Shown: piece by piece, positions 18,140 through 26,724 of the stretch
How the letters are laid out: every line of letters starts with the position of its first letter
Position numbering within the stretch: the stretch's first letter is position 1
NCBI GenBank assembly: GCA_039809495.1
Contig: JBDHVC010000006.1
Coordinates: 51,063 to 115,062, forward strand
Direction of reading: 5' to 3'
Source: JAFLCL01 sp039809495
Lineage (GTDB): Bacteria; Myxococcota_A; Polyangia; Polyangiales; Sandaracinaceae
DNA length: 64,000 nt
Notes under the pieces: model-generated
The model's database searches: none
What the model was told of the DNA's origin: nothing
Seen by the model: the letters and a program-made list of their open reading frames with translations, nothing else
Translations under genes and position numbers: made by a program

Positions 18140-20458
18140 ATGAGATCGAACAGCGCGAGCTTCCACGTCGCAACCCTCCTCGCCGCCTCCTTGCTTCTCT
18201 TCGTCGTTCCGCTCGGGAACGCGCTCCGCGCGAGCGCCCAGAGCGAGTTCGACGACGAGTTCGACGACGAATACGAGGACCGTCAGCGACCTCCGCCCCA
18301 GGCTCAGCGCACCGTCGACGAATTCGACGACGACCTCGAGGGCCAAGCGGCTTCCTCGTCTTCCTCGTCTTCCTCGTCCCGCGCGACGTCCTCGTCGGCG
18401 GCAGAGGGCAGCCCGACGGACGCGCGCGGCGACCTGCTCTCCGCCGAGGGCTCTCGGGCGTGGCGCCAGCGGCGCTTCGTCCTGCACAACACCTACGGCG
18501 GCACCGTCGGCGGCCTCCACGTCGCCGACGCGGGCTCCGGGCCCTCGCGGACCTTCCGGGTCCAGCTCGTCACCGACTTCTTCATCGCGGGCGGCTTCTT
18601 GCGCGTCCCGGGCGTCGACGCGTCCATCAGCGACGAGAACCGGCACATCGGCGGCTCGCTCTCGCTCAGCTACACGCCCTTCGACTTCCTCGAGATCTAC
18701 GGCTCGGTGCGGAGCTACGCGAATTCCAACGACACGGAGTCGCCCAACCTCTTCCAGGTGCTCGGCGACTCGTCGCTCGGCATCAAGGCCTACTACGAGA
18801 TCCTGCCCTGGCTCGTGCTCGGCGGCGACATCAGCGTCTACCTGCTCAACACCGTCGGCGACATCGGCCTCATGCTCGACTCGACGAGCGCGAGCTTTCG
18901 CCTGAACGCCTCGGCCGATCTCCGCGCGGCGCAGGGCGTCGAGTTCCCGCTCATCGCGCGGCTCAACCTCGCCTACGACTACGACCGCTCGTCGGCGCTC
19001 ACCGACCGCGTCGAGCAGGCGCGCTACGACGCGCTCCCGACGGTCGGGCCGGACGCGCGGCGCAGCTACGCCGACGAGGACCGCCACCTCCTCACGCGGG
19101 TCGAGCGCTTCGCGCTCAACATCAACCGCACCGACTTCTTCGACATCGGCCTCGGCCTCGAGCTGCCGATCTTCGCGATGCAGGACTTCTACGTGTCGCC
19201 GATCGTCGAGTGGAACGTGCGGGTCCCGGTGAACAGCCGCGGCTACTCCTGCCTCTGGATCCCGGAGACGCCCGGCGGCTCCACGCCCGCGCCGGGTCAG
19301 GACGGCTGCCTCGAGTACCAAGGCTTCGCGTCGATGCCCTCCACGCTCACGCTCGGCGCGCGCGTCCAGCCGGGCGTCCGCGGGCTCGGCCTGCTCGCCG
19401 CGGTCGATATCGGGACCTCCGGCCAGACCTTCGTCCGCGAGCTCGCGGGCAACGCCCCCTACAGCGTCTACCTCGGCCTCTCCTACGCGGTCGACACGGT
19501 GCCGCCGCCCGCCGAGGTCGTCGAGCGCGAGGTCGAGCGCCGCGTCGAGGTGCCCGCGGCGGCGCCCGCGCGTGGTCGCGTGCTCGGCACGGTCGTCGAG
19601 CAGGGGACGAGCACGCCCGTGGCGCGCGCCGTCGTCGCCTTCCCCGGTCGCGAGCTCACCGCGCTCTCCGCGGGCGACGATGGTCGCTTCGTCTCCTACG
19701 AGCTCGAGCCGGGCGAGGTCCGCTTCGCGATCTCGCAGCCGGAGTACCGCTCCGGCGAGTGCGCCGCCACGATCCCCGCCGAGGGCGGCGACGTGACGGT
19801 GAGCTGCTCGCTCGAGGCCCTGCCGCGCGTCGGCCAGGTGCGCGGTCACGTCGTCGGCGACGACGGGCGGCCCGTCTCGGGCGCGACCGTCACCGTCACC
19901 GGCCCGCAGGGCTTCACGGCGACGACCGACGCGAGCGGGACGTTCGCGCGCGAGGGGCTGCCGCCCGGCAACTACGCCGCGCGGGTCGAGTCCGACGCCT
20001 ACCTCATCACGTCGGCCGGCTTCGAGGTGCGGCCGCGCGAGACGGCGGAGCCCTCGATCACCGTCATCGCGCGCCCGGCGCGCGCCCAGGTTCAGCTCCG
20101 CGCGCGCGAGCTCGTCATCCGGCGCCAGATCAACTTCGCCACCGACAGCGCGGAGATCCTGCCGGACTCCATCCCGCTCATGACGGAGATCGCGGACGCG
20201 CTCCTGCGCCACCCCGAGCTCACCGGCATCGAGATCCAGGGCCACACCGACAACCGCGGCGGCGCCCAGCACAACCTCGATCTCAGCCAGCGCCGCGCCG
20301 ACTCGGTCCGAGAGTGGCTGGTCGCGGCCGGGGTCCGGGTGGAGCGGCTCACCGCGCGTGGCTATGGCGACGCGCGCCCCATCGCGCCGAACCTCACGGC
20401 CGCGGGCCGCGCGCGCAACCGCCGCGTCCAGTTCATGATCACGTCCCGCTCCGAGTGA
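18140..20458 (+). CDS. OmpA-family outer-membrane protein with two CarboxypepD_reg-like domains
   Basis: The 772-residue product carries a signal peptide (to about residue 34), an acidic, Ser-rich linker (35-110), and a beta-strand-rich region (about 115-455) that looks like an outer-membrane barrel. Two Ig-like carboxypeptidase regulatory domains follow (about 482-555 and 567-650), and then an OmpA peptidoglycan-binding domain (about 655-770). The OmpA part has N-F-A-T-D-S-A, G-H-T-D-N-R-G and N-x-D-L-S-Q-R-R-A-D, with the Asp and Arg that grip diaminopimelate. It probably tethers the outer membrane to peptidoglycan. The stop is followed by CGGCGCGCC and a strong hairpin. Confidence 0.9.
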   Translation: MRSNSASFHVATLLAASLLLFVVPLGNALRASAQSEFDDEFDDEYEDRQRPPPQAQRTVDEFDDDLEGQAASSSSSSSSSRATSSSAAEGSPTDARGDLLSAEGSRAWRQRRFVLHNTYGGTVGGLHVADAGSGPSRTFRVQLVTDFFIAGGFLRVPGVDASISDENRHIGGSLSLSYTPFDFLEIYGSVRSYANSNDTESPNLFQVLGDSSLGIKAYYEILPWLVLGGDISVYLLNTVGDIGLMLDSTSASFRLNASADLRAAQGVEFPLIARLNLAYDYDRSSALTDRVEQARYDALPTVGPDARRSYADEDRHLLTRVERFALNINRTDFFDIGLGLELPIFAMQDFYVSPIVEWNVRVPVNSRGYSCLWIPETPGGSTPAPGQDGCLEYQGFASMPSTLTLGARVQPGVRGLGLLAAVDIGTSGQTFVRELAGNAPYSVYLGLSYAVDTVPPPAEVVEREVERRVEVPAAAPARGRVLGTVVEQGTSTPVARAVVAFPGRELTALSAGDDGRFVSYELEPGEVRFAISQPEYRSGECAATIPAEGGDVTVSCSLEALPRVGQVRGHVVGDDGRPVSGATVTVTGPQGFTATTDASGTFAREGLPPGNYAARVESDAYLITSAGFEVRPRETAEPSITVIARPARAQVQLRARELVIRRQINFATDSAEILPDSIPLMTEIADALLRHPELTGIEIQGHTDNRGGAQHNLDLSQRRADSVREWLVAAGVRVERLTARGYGDARPIAPNLTAAGRARNRRVQFMITSRSE

Positions 20459-20509
20459 CGGCGCGCCTCGCTCGACGCGGGGCAGGACGACGCGAAGAGG
20501 CCGACGCGA

Positions 20510-20543
20510 AGAGGCCACGGTCCCGGCTGGGATCGTGGCCTCT
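20510..20543 (+). terminator. strong hairpin after the OmpA-family gene
   Basis: The 15-nt arms at 20510-20524 and 20529-20543 pair fully except for one G-T wobble and enclose a 4-nt loop. A 14-bp direct repeat (GACGCGAAGAGGCC) precedes it from 20488. It lies between the OmpA gene and the convergent YHS gene and could terminate both. No T-tract. Confidence 0.7.
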
Positions 20544-20596
20544 CCGCGTCGCGGATCGAGCGAGCCGCGTGGCTCCTCGATCCGACCGTCGTCCGC

Positions 20597-20932
20597 TCAG
20601 CTCTCCGAGCCGCCCGAGAGGAACGCCGCGGGATCCGCCTGGAAGCGCTCGATGCAGCCGGGGCAGCAGAAGTAGTACGTGCGGCCCTCGTACTCGACGT
20701 GGGGCGAGTCCGCCGTGACGACGAAGGTCTCGCCGCTCACCGGGCACCGGGTCGTGTCGCCGATGGTCGCCTCGCCGGGCGACACGACCTGCGCGGTCGT
20801 CTCCGTCGTCGCCTCGCCGCCCGCGCTCTGCTCGGTCGTCGCGCTCGTCTCGCTGCCCTCGCTGGCACCGCCGCACCCGATCGCCATCAGCGCCACCAGC
20901 GCTGCAACCATTCCTGCATGAATCCGAGACAT
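20597..20932 (-). CDS. YHS-domain lipoprotein
   Basis: The 111-residue product has a lipoprotein signal (hydrophobic core then I-G-C-G-G, Cys at about 19), a Ser/Thr/Glu-rich linker (20-50) and a C-terminal YHS/TRASH-type metal-binding domain (about 60-108). The domain has C-P-V-S-G, Y-E-G-R-T-Y-Y-F-C-C-P-G-C and F-x-A-D-P-A-A-F. In YHS domains the cysteines bind copper, zinc or other metals, often within copper-handling proteins. The ATG at 20932 is preceded by AGGAGG at good spacing; the longer in-frame start at 20962 is less likely. It is divergent from udk (162 nt). A periplasmic metal sensor or scavenger is the best guess. Confidence 0.85.
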   Translation of the reverse strand: MSRIHAGMVAALVALMAIGCGGASEGSETSATTEQSAGGEATTETTAQVVSPGEATIGDTTRCPVSGETFVVTADSPHVEYEGRTYYFCCPGCIERFQADPAAFLSGGSES

Positions 20933-21094
20933 GGAACCTCCTACCAAAAGGGGTGCGAGCATACGCGGCCCCGCCCGATGTACAAATGGAACCTCGGGGC
21001 GAAGCCTCGAGGGGCCTCCGGCGGGCGTCGCGCGCGGGCGCGGCTCCTCGCGGGTGCCTCGAACTCGGCGCGTTCGGCGCTATAGACGGGGCGC

Positions 21095-21715
21095 ATGATG
21101 CCGTACGTCGTCGGAGTCGCCGGAGGGACCGGATCGGGCAAGACCACCGTCGCGCGCAAGATCGTCGAGGGGGGCGGAGCCGACGTCTCGATCCTCGAGT
21201 ACGACACCTACTGTCGGGACCGACCCGAGCTCAGCTACGAGGAGCGCTGCCAGCTCAATTTCGATCACCCCGACTCCCTCGAGACCTCGCTCCTGCTCGA
21301 GCACATCCAGAAGCTCCGGCGCGGCGAGCCCGTCCACGCGCCGACCTACGACTTCAAGGTGCACCGGCGCGGCGCGGACACCCGGCTCGTCGCGCCCGCG
21401 CCGATCCTCGTCGTCGAGGGCATCCTGCTCTTCGTCGACGAGGGCGTCCGCGCCGAGCTCGACCTCAAGCTCTTCGTCGACACCGACGCCGACATCCGCG
21501 TCCTGCGCCGCGCTCGCCGCGACATGGAGCGGCGCGGCCGCTCGTTCGAGTCCGTCCGCAAGCAGTACTACGAGACGGTGCGGCCGATGCACCTCCAATT
21601 CGTCGAGCCGAGCAAGCGGTGGGCGGACGTCATCATCCCCGAGGGCGGGATGAACACCGTCGCGCTCGATCTCATCGTCACGAAGATCCGGAGCGAGGTC
21701 CTTGCCCGGAAGTGA
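21095..21715 (+). CDS. udk: uridine kinase
   Basis: Udk phosphorylates uridine or cytidine in nucleoside salvage. The 206-residue protein has the Walker A G-G-T-G-S-G-K-T-T at residues 10-18, the substrate-site Y-D-T-Y-C-R-D, N-F-D-H-P-D-S, the T-Y-D-F motif near 87-90 and R-R-x2-R-D-M-x-R-R-G-R near 141-150. It is slightly shorter than the E. coli enzyme (213). A second ATG follows immediately (21098). The next gene begins 36 nt downstream and is an unrelated ABC ATPase, so the pair may simply be neighbours. A minor alternative is a P-loop kinase with a different nucleoside. Confidence 0.9.
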   Translation: MMPYVVGVAGGTGSGKTTVARKIVEGGGADVSILEYDTYCRDRPELSYEERCQLNFDHPDSLETSLLLEHIQKLRRGEPVHAPTYDFKVHRRGADTRLVAPAPILVVEGILLFVDEGVRAELDLKLFVDTDADIRVLRRARRDMERRGRSFESVRKQYYETVRPMHLQFVEPSKRWADVIIPEGGMNTVALDLIVTKIRSEVLARK

Positions 21716-21751
21716 CACGCGGCGCCCCGCCGCCCTGGCGGAGCCCCCGCC

Positions 21752-22516
21752 ATGAGCGAGCGGATCTACGAGCTCCGCGGCGTGAGCAAGCGCTTCGGGG
21801 ATCACGTCGTGCTCGAGGGCATCGACCTCGACATCCGCCGCGCGGAATTCTTCTGCTGGATCGGCGAGTCCGGCACCGGGAAGACCCTCCTCGCGCAGAT
21901 CCTGCTCGGGCTCGTCCGCGCCGACGCGGGGACGATCCAATTCTCGGGTGAGGACGTCACGCACCTCGGCGAGCGAGGGTGGATGGAGGTGCGCAAGCGC
22001 GCCGGGATCCTGCTCCAGAACCTCGGCCTCTTCGACTCGATGAGCGTCTTCGAGAACGTCGCGTACGGGCTGCGCGAGCAGCGGCTGCTCGAGCGGGACG
22101 CGATGCGCGTGCGCGTCGCCGAGAGCCTCGCGTCCGTCGGGCTCCCGGGGATCGAGGCGATGATGCCGAGCGAACTCTCGGGCGGCATGCGCAAGCGCGT
22201 GGCGCTCGCGCGCGCGATCGCGATGCGCCCCGAGGTGCTCTTCTACGACGGCCCGACCGAGGGGCTCGATCCGATCAACGTCGCGCGCATCAACCGCCTC
22301 CTCCTGCGGCTCCGCGACGAGCTGGGCATCACCACGATCGTCATCACGCACCAGATGGAGACGGCCTTCGGGCCGAGCGATCGCGTGGCCGTGCTCGCGG
22401 GGGGACGGATCGCCGTCGAGGGGCCGCCGCGCGAGCTGCTCCGCTCGGAGCACCCCGAGCTCCAGCCCTTCCTCCGCATGGCCGAGCGGGGGGCCGCGGC
22501 CCGGGCGCGCCGCTGA
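21752..22516 (+). CDS. Mla-type ABC transporter ATP-binding protein with defective Walker B
   Basis: The 254-residue protein resembles MlaF, the ATPase of the Mla phospholipid transporter. It has Walker A G-E-S-G-T-G-K-T at 38-45, signature L-S-G-G-M at 142-146 followed by R-K-R-V-A-L-A-R-A, D-loop G-L-D-P at 171-174 and switch His200. The usual catalytic Glu of Walker B is replaced: residues 164-167 read F-Y-D-G, with Gly167 (codon GGC) where Glu normally activates water. Hydrolysis may therefore be slow or absent, unless an assembled partner compensates. The expected membrane and MCE-domain partners (MlaE, MlaD) do not follow; the next gene is of unknown function. Confidence 0.88.
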   Translation: MSERIYELRGVSKRFGDHVVLEGIDLDIRRAEFFCWIGESGTGKTLLAQILLGLVRADAGTIQFSGEDVTHLGERGWMEVRKRAGILLQNLGLFDSMSVFENVAYGLREQRLLERDAMRVRVAESLASVGLPGIEAMMPSELSGGMRKRVALARAIAMRPEVLFYDGPTEGLDPINVARINRLLLRLRDELGITTIVITHQMETAFGPSDRVAVLAGGRIAVEGPPRELLRSEHPELQPFLRMAERGAAARARR

Positions 22517-22567
22517 TCGAGCGCGCGTTCGCCCCCCGCGCGTCGCGCTCTTTGGTAGACTCGGCGC

Positions 22568-23146
22568 GTGCCCATCCACGCCGCGCCCTCTCCGCACATG
22601 ATCGGCTCGATCCCCGCGGGCTCAAGAGCGGCGCCGCCGGGCGGCCCCATGGCCCCGCACGTCGGCCCCCCGGTGGTGCTCGAGCCGGCCGAGCTCGAGC
22701 GGCTCTCGGCCGAGGACCGCGAGGCGATCGACCGCGTGCGCGCGTTCGAGGTCCCGGGCCTCGTCGGCGCGAGCGTCGAGATCCTCCGCACCCTCGAGGC
22801 GGGGCGTGACGTCGCGGCGCTCTTGACGCGCACCTTCCCCTTCGTGTTCGACTGGAAGATCGAGCGGCCGATCTTCGGCGCGCTCCACAAGCAGGCGCTC
22901 CTCGTCTTCGCGTGCGAGGCGCCGAGCGACGAGGCGACCGGTCAGCCGATGTGCATCGCCGCGCGGGGGCCGGTGACCCACGTCGAGGGCGTCGCGCTCG
23001 AGACGAGCGAGGGCAAAGAGCGCCTCGAGCGCGTCCAGCGCTCGTTCCTCGCGACGAAGGACTACCGCGCGACCCTGCGCTCGTTCTCGATGTGCGCGCG
23101 GATCGAGCGCGCGGTCTGGTCGAACGTGCAGGCGCCCTTCGTCTGA
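22568..23146 (+). CDS. conserved-looking cytoplasmic protein of unknown function
   Basis: I do not recognise this 192-residue product. It has no signal peptide, starts at a GTG (22568) and has a Pro/Ala-rich first 40 residues that could be a disordered leader; an internal ATG at 22601 would shorten it by 11 residues. The rest is mixed alpha/beta with E-P-A-E-L-E-R-L-S-A-E-D-R-E-A and a single Cys pair. It follows the ABC ATPase by 51 nt. It is convergent with the radical SAM pair (39 nt), so it could be a substrate or partner of neither or either. Confidence 0.6.
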   Translation: MPIHAAPSPHMIGSIPAGSRAAPPGGPMAPHVGPPVVLEPAELERLSAEDREAIDRVRAFEVPGLVGASVEILRTLEAGRDVAALLTRTFPFVFDWKIERPIFGALHKQALLVFACEAPSDEATGQPMCIAARGPVTHVEGVALETSEGKERLERVQRSFLATKDYRATLRSFSMCARIERAVWSNVQAPFV

Positions 23147-23185
23147 TCGCCCGCCGCGGCTCGGCGGTTGTCGCGAGGCGCGCCG

Positions 23186-24418
23186 TCAGCCGTCGTCGTG
23201 GACGTCGATCGTGTTGCCGGCCGTCGCGCCGCCGATCTTCTTCAGGCGATCGGGCACGCGCAGCGCGACGACGCCGCGCTCGACGCCGCCGGGGGCGCTC
23301 GGTCCGGCGAGCGCGCTCGCGACCATGCCGCGGTTCCACTCCTCGTCCCAGGCGTAGTTGAAGCCGTTGCACGCGACGCAGCGCTTCTCGAGGCCCTCGT
23401 CGACGATCTGCTGCGCGAGCTCGCTCTCGAGCGCGTCGCGGAGCGAGTCGGCGCGGAGGTTGCGCCCCTGGTGCCAGCACGGATAGAAGCCGTGATCGCT
23501 GAAGCCCAGGAATTTCTGCGGGATCTTGCAGCCGTCGATCGGCCGGTAGCGGAAGTCCTTGCGGCTGTACATCTCGAAGTGCGTAAGGAGCAGCTCGCGC
23601 TCGTTGAACCAGGTGTGCGTCTCCTGGCACTCGCGCTCGATCCGCACGAGCTGCTCGTACGCGATCTTCTCCTCCTCGGGCGTCATCTGGAGGTGCGCCG
23701 TCTCGGGCACGACCTCGACGTGGCTGAACCCGCAGTAGGCGTAGCGCTGCCCGCCGAGCCGCTGGATGTGCTTGAACGAGTCGTAGAGACAGCGCGCGTT
23801 GTCGCGCTGCATCACGGTGTTCGTGCCCCACTGGATCTTCGTCTCCGCGAGCCAGCCGAGCGTCTTCATGGTGCGGGCCCAGGTGCCCTTGCGCTGTCGG
23901 ATGTGATCGTGGGCCGCCTCGGTCCCGTCGACGGAGATCGTCAGGCAGTCGAGCTGCTCGAGGAAGTCGAGCTTGTCGCGCTTGATCAGGGTGCCGTTCG
24001 AGACCATCTGGATCTTCACGCCGAGCGAGAAGGCGTGCTCGAGGATCCGCCAGATCGCGGGGTGGACGAAGGGCTCGCCGCCCGAGAAGCTGATCGTCTC
24101 GACGCCGAGCTCCGCGGCCTCGCCGATCGCCTTCTTGCAGAGCACCTCGTCCATGAAGCGCGCCTCGGAGGGGCGGCGGCACATCTGGCAGGTGAGGTTG
24201 CAGTACTCGCTCAGCGCGATGTCCATCCGCTCGTAGCTCGTGAACGGGTTGCTCTCGCCGCACGCGGGGCAGGCCTCGTGCTCGATCGGGCGCTTCCCGC
24301 TCATCGTGTGGACGACGCGCGCGCCGCAGCGCACGCACGCGCGCTCGCGCGTCGAAGAGACGCTGTTCGCGCCGGGGGCGACGGTGGTGATGCGGGGGCG
24401 AGAGGGCGCGGCGCTCAT
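23186..24418 (-). CDS. radical SAM/SPASM protein with N-terminal zinc ribbon
   Basis: The 410-residue enzyme starts with a zinc-ribbon pattern (Cys28, Cys31, Cys50, Cys53). It then has the radical SAM cluster C73-x3-C77-x2-C80, whose three cysteines bind the 4Fe-4S cluster that cleaves S-adenosylmethionine. S-F-S-G-G-E-P is the SAM-binding GGE motif, and I-S-V-D-G-T is a typical strand. C-terminal cysteines (C-x-W-H and C-V-A-C-x-G near 335-360) suggest a SPASM auxiliary cluster. SPASM proteins often modify peptides or proteins, but others act on small molecules. It begins 4 nt after the second radical SAM gene, so both are almost certainly cotranscribed. Substrate unknown. Confidence 0.88.
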   Translation of the reverse strand: MSAAPSRPRITTVAPGANSVSSTRERACVRCGARVVHTMSGKRPIEHEACPACGESNPFTSYERMDIALSEYCNLTCQMCRRPSEARFMDEVLCKKAIGEAAELGVETISFSGGEPFVHPAIWRILEHAFSLGVKIQMVSNGTLIKRDKLDFLEQLDCLTISVDGTEAAHDHIRQRKGTWARTMKTLGWLAETKIQWGTNTVMQRDNARCLYDSFKHIQRLGGQRYAYCGFSHVEVVPETAHLQMTPEEEKIAYEQLVRIERECQETHTWFNERELLLTHFEMYSRKDFRYRPIDGCKIPQKFLGFSDHGFYPCWHQGRNLRADSLRDALESELAQQIVDEGLEKRCVACNGFNYAWDEEWNRGMVASALAGPSAPGGVERGVVALRVPDRLKKIGGATAGNTIDVHDDG

Positions 24419-24422
24419 CGGC

Positions 24423-25484
24423 TCACCCCGCGACCTTCTCGTCGCGCCAGTGCCCCTTCGCCGGCGCGTAGACGACCGGCTCGGCCTCCTTGCCCTGGAA
24501 GGCCTCGACGTCGCTGCACGCCGCGAGGCAGCCGGGACAGCGCTCCGTGAGCGCCAGGATCTGGAGCTGCTTGTGGTGCGGGCCGTGCCAGAGATCCGTG
24601 ATCTCGTCCTCGTAGACGTTGCCCATGCGGTCGGCCTCGCTCCGCATGAAGAAGCAGGGGTAGACGTCGCCGCGGAAGTCGACGAGCAGCGCCTTCGACG
24701 GGACGTAGCAGCCGCCCGGCGGGATGGGGCGCTTGCCGTCGACGAGGTAGTCGGGGATCACGCCGAACATCGCCTCCGTGAAGATGCGCACGCCGCGCTC
24801 GCGGGCGTAGCGGCCGATCTCCGCGAGCTTCTCGGCGATCGCCTCCTTCTTCGTGCGCTTGAGCGTGAAGCGGGGGATGTCCTTGTCCGGCCCGGAGATC
24901 TCCTCCTGGAAGGGCTGGAACGAGACCTCGTCGACGCCGACGTCCTTCGCGAGATCGAGCAGGTGAAAGGCGTGGTCGAGCGTCTCGCGCATGAGCACGC
25001 CCGAGAGGCCGACGCGCACGCCTCGACGCACGCACTCGCGGGCGCACGCGACGGACTTGTCGTAGTTGCCCTCGCCGCGCAGATCGTCGTGGACCTCTCG
25101 AGGCCCGTCGATCGAGATGTGGAGGTAGACCGAGGGGCAGTGCTCGAGGCGATCGAGGTGCGCGCTCGTGATCATCGTGCCGTTCGTCACGATGTCCTGC
25201 GTGCGATAGCCGAGCGCGTGCGCGTGCTCGACGAGGTCGAGGAAGTCCTTGCGCATGAAGGACTCGGCGCCGCACGGCGTGAACACGTCGGCCCCGAGCG
25301 CGCGAGCCTGCTCGAGGAGCTTCTTCGCCAGCTCGAAGGGGACGCCGTGCTGCCGGAGCTCCCACACCGAGCACATCTTGCACTTGAGGTTGCAGTAGAC
25401 CGTCAGCTCGACCGCGAGCTCGTCGAGCTTGCGCTCGAGGGCGCGATGCGGTGTGAGGGGCGCGAGGACGTCGAGCTTCTTCAT
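24423..25484 (-). CDS. radical SAM/SPASM protein
   Basis: The 353-residue protein has the radical SAM motif C31-x3-C35-x2-C38 in V-Y-C-N-L-K-C-K-M-C-S. The canonical GGE is replaced by P-C-G-A-E-S. An I-S-I-D-G-P strand and a C-terminal Cys set (G-G-C-Y-V-P, C-F-F-M, C-P-G-C-L-A-A-C) match SPASM auxiliary clusters. It is the upstream partner of the zinc-ribbon radical SAM gene (4 nt gap). No short precursor-peptide gene is visible nearby. The upstream glycosyltransferase (79 nt away, same strand) suggests a possible envelope-polymer pathway, but that is inference. Confidence 0.87.
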   Translation of the reverse strand: MKKLDVLAPLTPHRALERKLDELAVELTVYCNLKCKMCSVWELRQHGVPFELAKKLLEQARALGADVFTPCGAESFMRKDFLDLVEHAHALGYRTQDIVTNGTMITSAHLDRLEHCPSVYLHISIDGPREVHDDLRGEGNYDKSVACARECVRRGVRVGLSGVLMRETLDHAFHLLDLAKDVGVDEVSFQPFQEEISGPDKDIPRFTLKRTKKEAIAEKLAEIGRYARERGVRIFTEAMFGVIPDYLVDGKRPIPPGGCYVPSKALLVDFRGDVYPCFFMRSEADRMGNVYEDEITDLWHGPHHKQLQILALTERCPGCLAACSDVEAFQGKEAEPVVYAPAKGHWRDEKVAG

Positions 25485-25562
25485 GGGTCTCCAGGGGGCC
25501 GAGCGGGACGTCCGCGACGTCGGACCTCGAGCGTCGCCGCGAACGGCTCCGCGCGAAAGCCC

Positions 25563-26576
25563 TCAAGTGGGGGCGCTCGAGGCGGGCAGGGGCGTCGGGG
25601 GGCGCACGAAGGGCTGGACGACGTAGGGGCGCGGCGCGCGGCCCGCCGCCTGGAGCTCGCCGCGGCAGGCGGCGATCACGGCTCGCACGTCGTTGGCGAA
25701 CCCGTTCTTCACCCAGGCTCCGCGCGCCTCGTCGCGGACGTACCAGCGCAGATCCCGCTCGACCCAGCCGCGCACCTCGGGATCGTCCGGGTACTTGTCC
25801 ATGAAGTAGACGGCGTTTCGGACGTAGGTGTCGTAGGTCGGCGGGAGGCTCCGCTCCTCGCACCGGAACGGGTCCCGCGGCGCGGGATCCTCGACGTGCA
25901 GGACGCGCCCCGCGGCGGCCGCGTGGATGACGAGGCCCGAGCGCAGGAGGCGATAGCCGGCGTCGATGTCCTCGAGGCCCCAGCCGACGAAGCCGTCGTC
26001 GAAGGAGAGCTCGCTCGCCCCGCGGGGGACGGAAAAATTGCAGGAGTAGACGAACATCCACGGCGTCGGGTGCGAAGCGGCCCGCTCGCCCTCGGCCCCG
26101 ATCAGGGTGACGCGATCGTCGGGCTCGCCCGCGCGGATCTCCTCGAGCGAGAGCGGCGAGGGGGGCTCGCCGAAGCGTCGGTGGCGAAAGCCGATGACGA
26201 GGCGCGGGCGCGCGAGCGCGAGCCCCTCCGCGTGGGCGTCGAGGTGCGCAGCGACGAACTGCGGCGCGACGACGACGTCGTCGTCGACGAAGATCACGAC
26301 GTCGCCGATCGCGCTCTCGATGCCGAGGTTGCGCGCCTGGCCGGCGCGGAAGCCGAGATCGGGCTGGTGGCGGTAGACGAGCGGCAGGCGCGCGGCGAAC
26401 GCCTCGGAGACGGCGGGGGTCTCGTCGCCCGAGCCGTCGTCGCAGACGACGACGCGCGCGAGCCGTCCACCGACGAGGCCCGCGCCGCGCTCGTCCACCT
26501 GGTGCTCGAGCGAGGCGAGCAGCGCCGCGAGCCGTGCGCTGCGCCGGTAGGTGGGGATGACGACGGTTGCCTGCAC
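25563..26576 (-). CDS. family 2 glycosyltransferase
   Basis: The 337-residue protein is a GT-A fold glycosyltransferase. V-V-I-P-T-Y-R-R starts the nucleotide-binding fold, V-V-C-D-D-G-S-G-D-E-T follows, and D-D-D-V (the DXD-type metal-binding motif) lies near 94. A G-W-G-L-E-D-I-D-A-G segment near 195 matches the C-terminal acceptor-side motif of the galactosyltransferase group. No membrane segment is present, so it probably works in the cytoplasm at the membrane face on a nucleotide sugar. The GTG at 26576 directly precedes the first strand; further upstream in-frame codons run into the divergent kinase promoter. It may be cotranscribed with the radical SAM genes. Confidence 0.88.
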   Translation of the reverse strand: MQATVVIPTYRRSARLAALLASLEHQVDERGAGLVGGRLARVVVCDDGSGDETPAVSEAFAARLPLVYRHQPDLGFRAGQARNLGIESAIGDVVIFVDDDVVVAPQFVAAHLDAHAEGLALARPRLVIGFRHRRFGEPPSPLSLEEIRAGEPDDRVTLIGAEGERAASHPTPWMFVYSCNFSVPRGASELSFDDGFVGWGLEDIDAGYRLLRSGLVIHAAAAGRVLHVEDPAPRDPFRCEERSLPPTYDTYVRNAVYFMDKYPDDPEVRGWVERDLRWYVRDEARGAWVKNGFANDVRAVIAACRGELQAAGRAPRPYVVQPFVRPPTPLPASSAPT

Positions 26577-26724
26577 GATCGGGGGACGCCGAGGGTGTCT
26601 TCGCGCCCGGCGTGGGGGGACTCTCGCACGAACGCGCGCGAAGATGCGAGGGGCGCGTCGCTCGACGCGCGCCCGGGCCCCGCTTCGTGCTATCGAACGC
26701 AGCCCGCCCGGCACGAGGAAAGGC
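26577..26724. promoter_or_regulatory. divergent promoter region
   Basis: These 148 bp separate the starts of the glycosyltransferase and the kinase. No operator motif was recognised. Confidence 0.3.
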
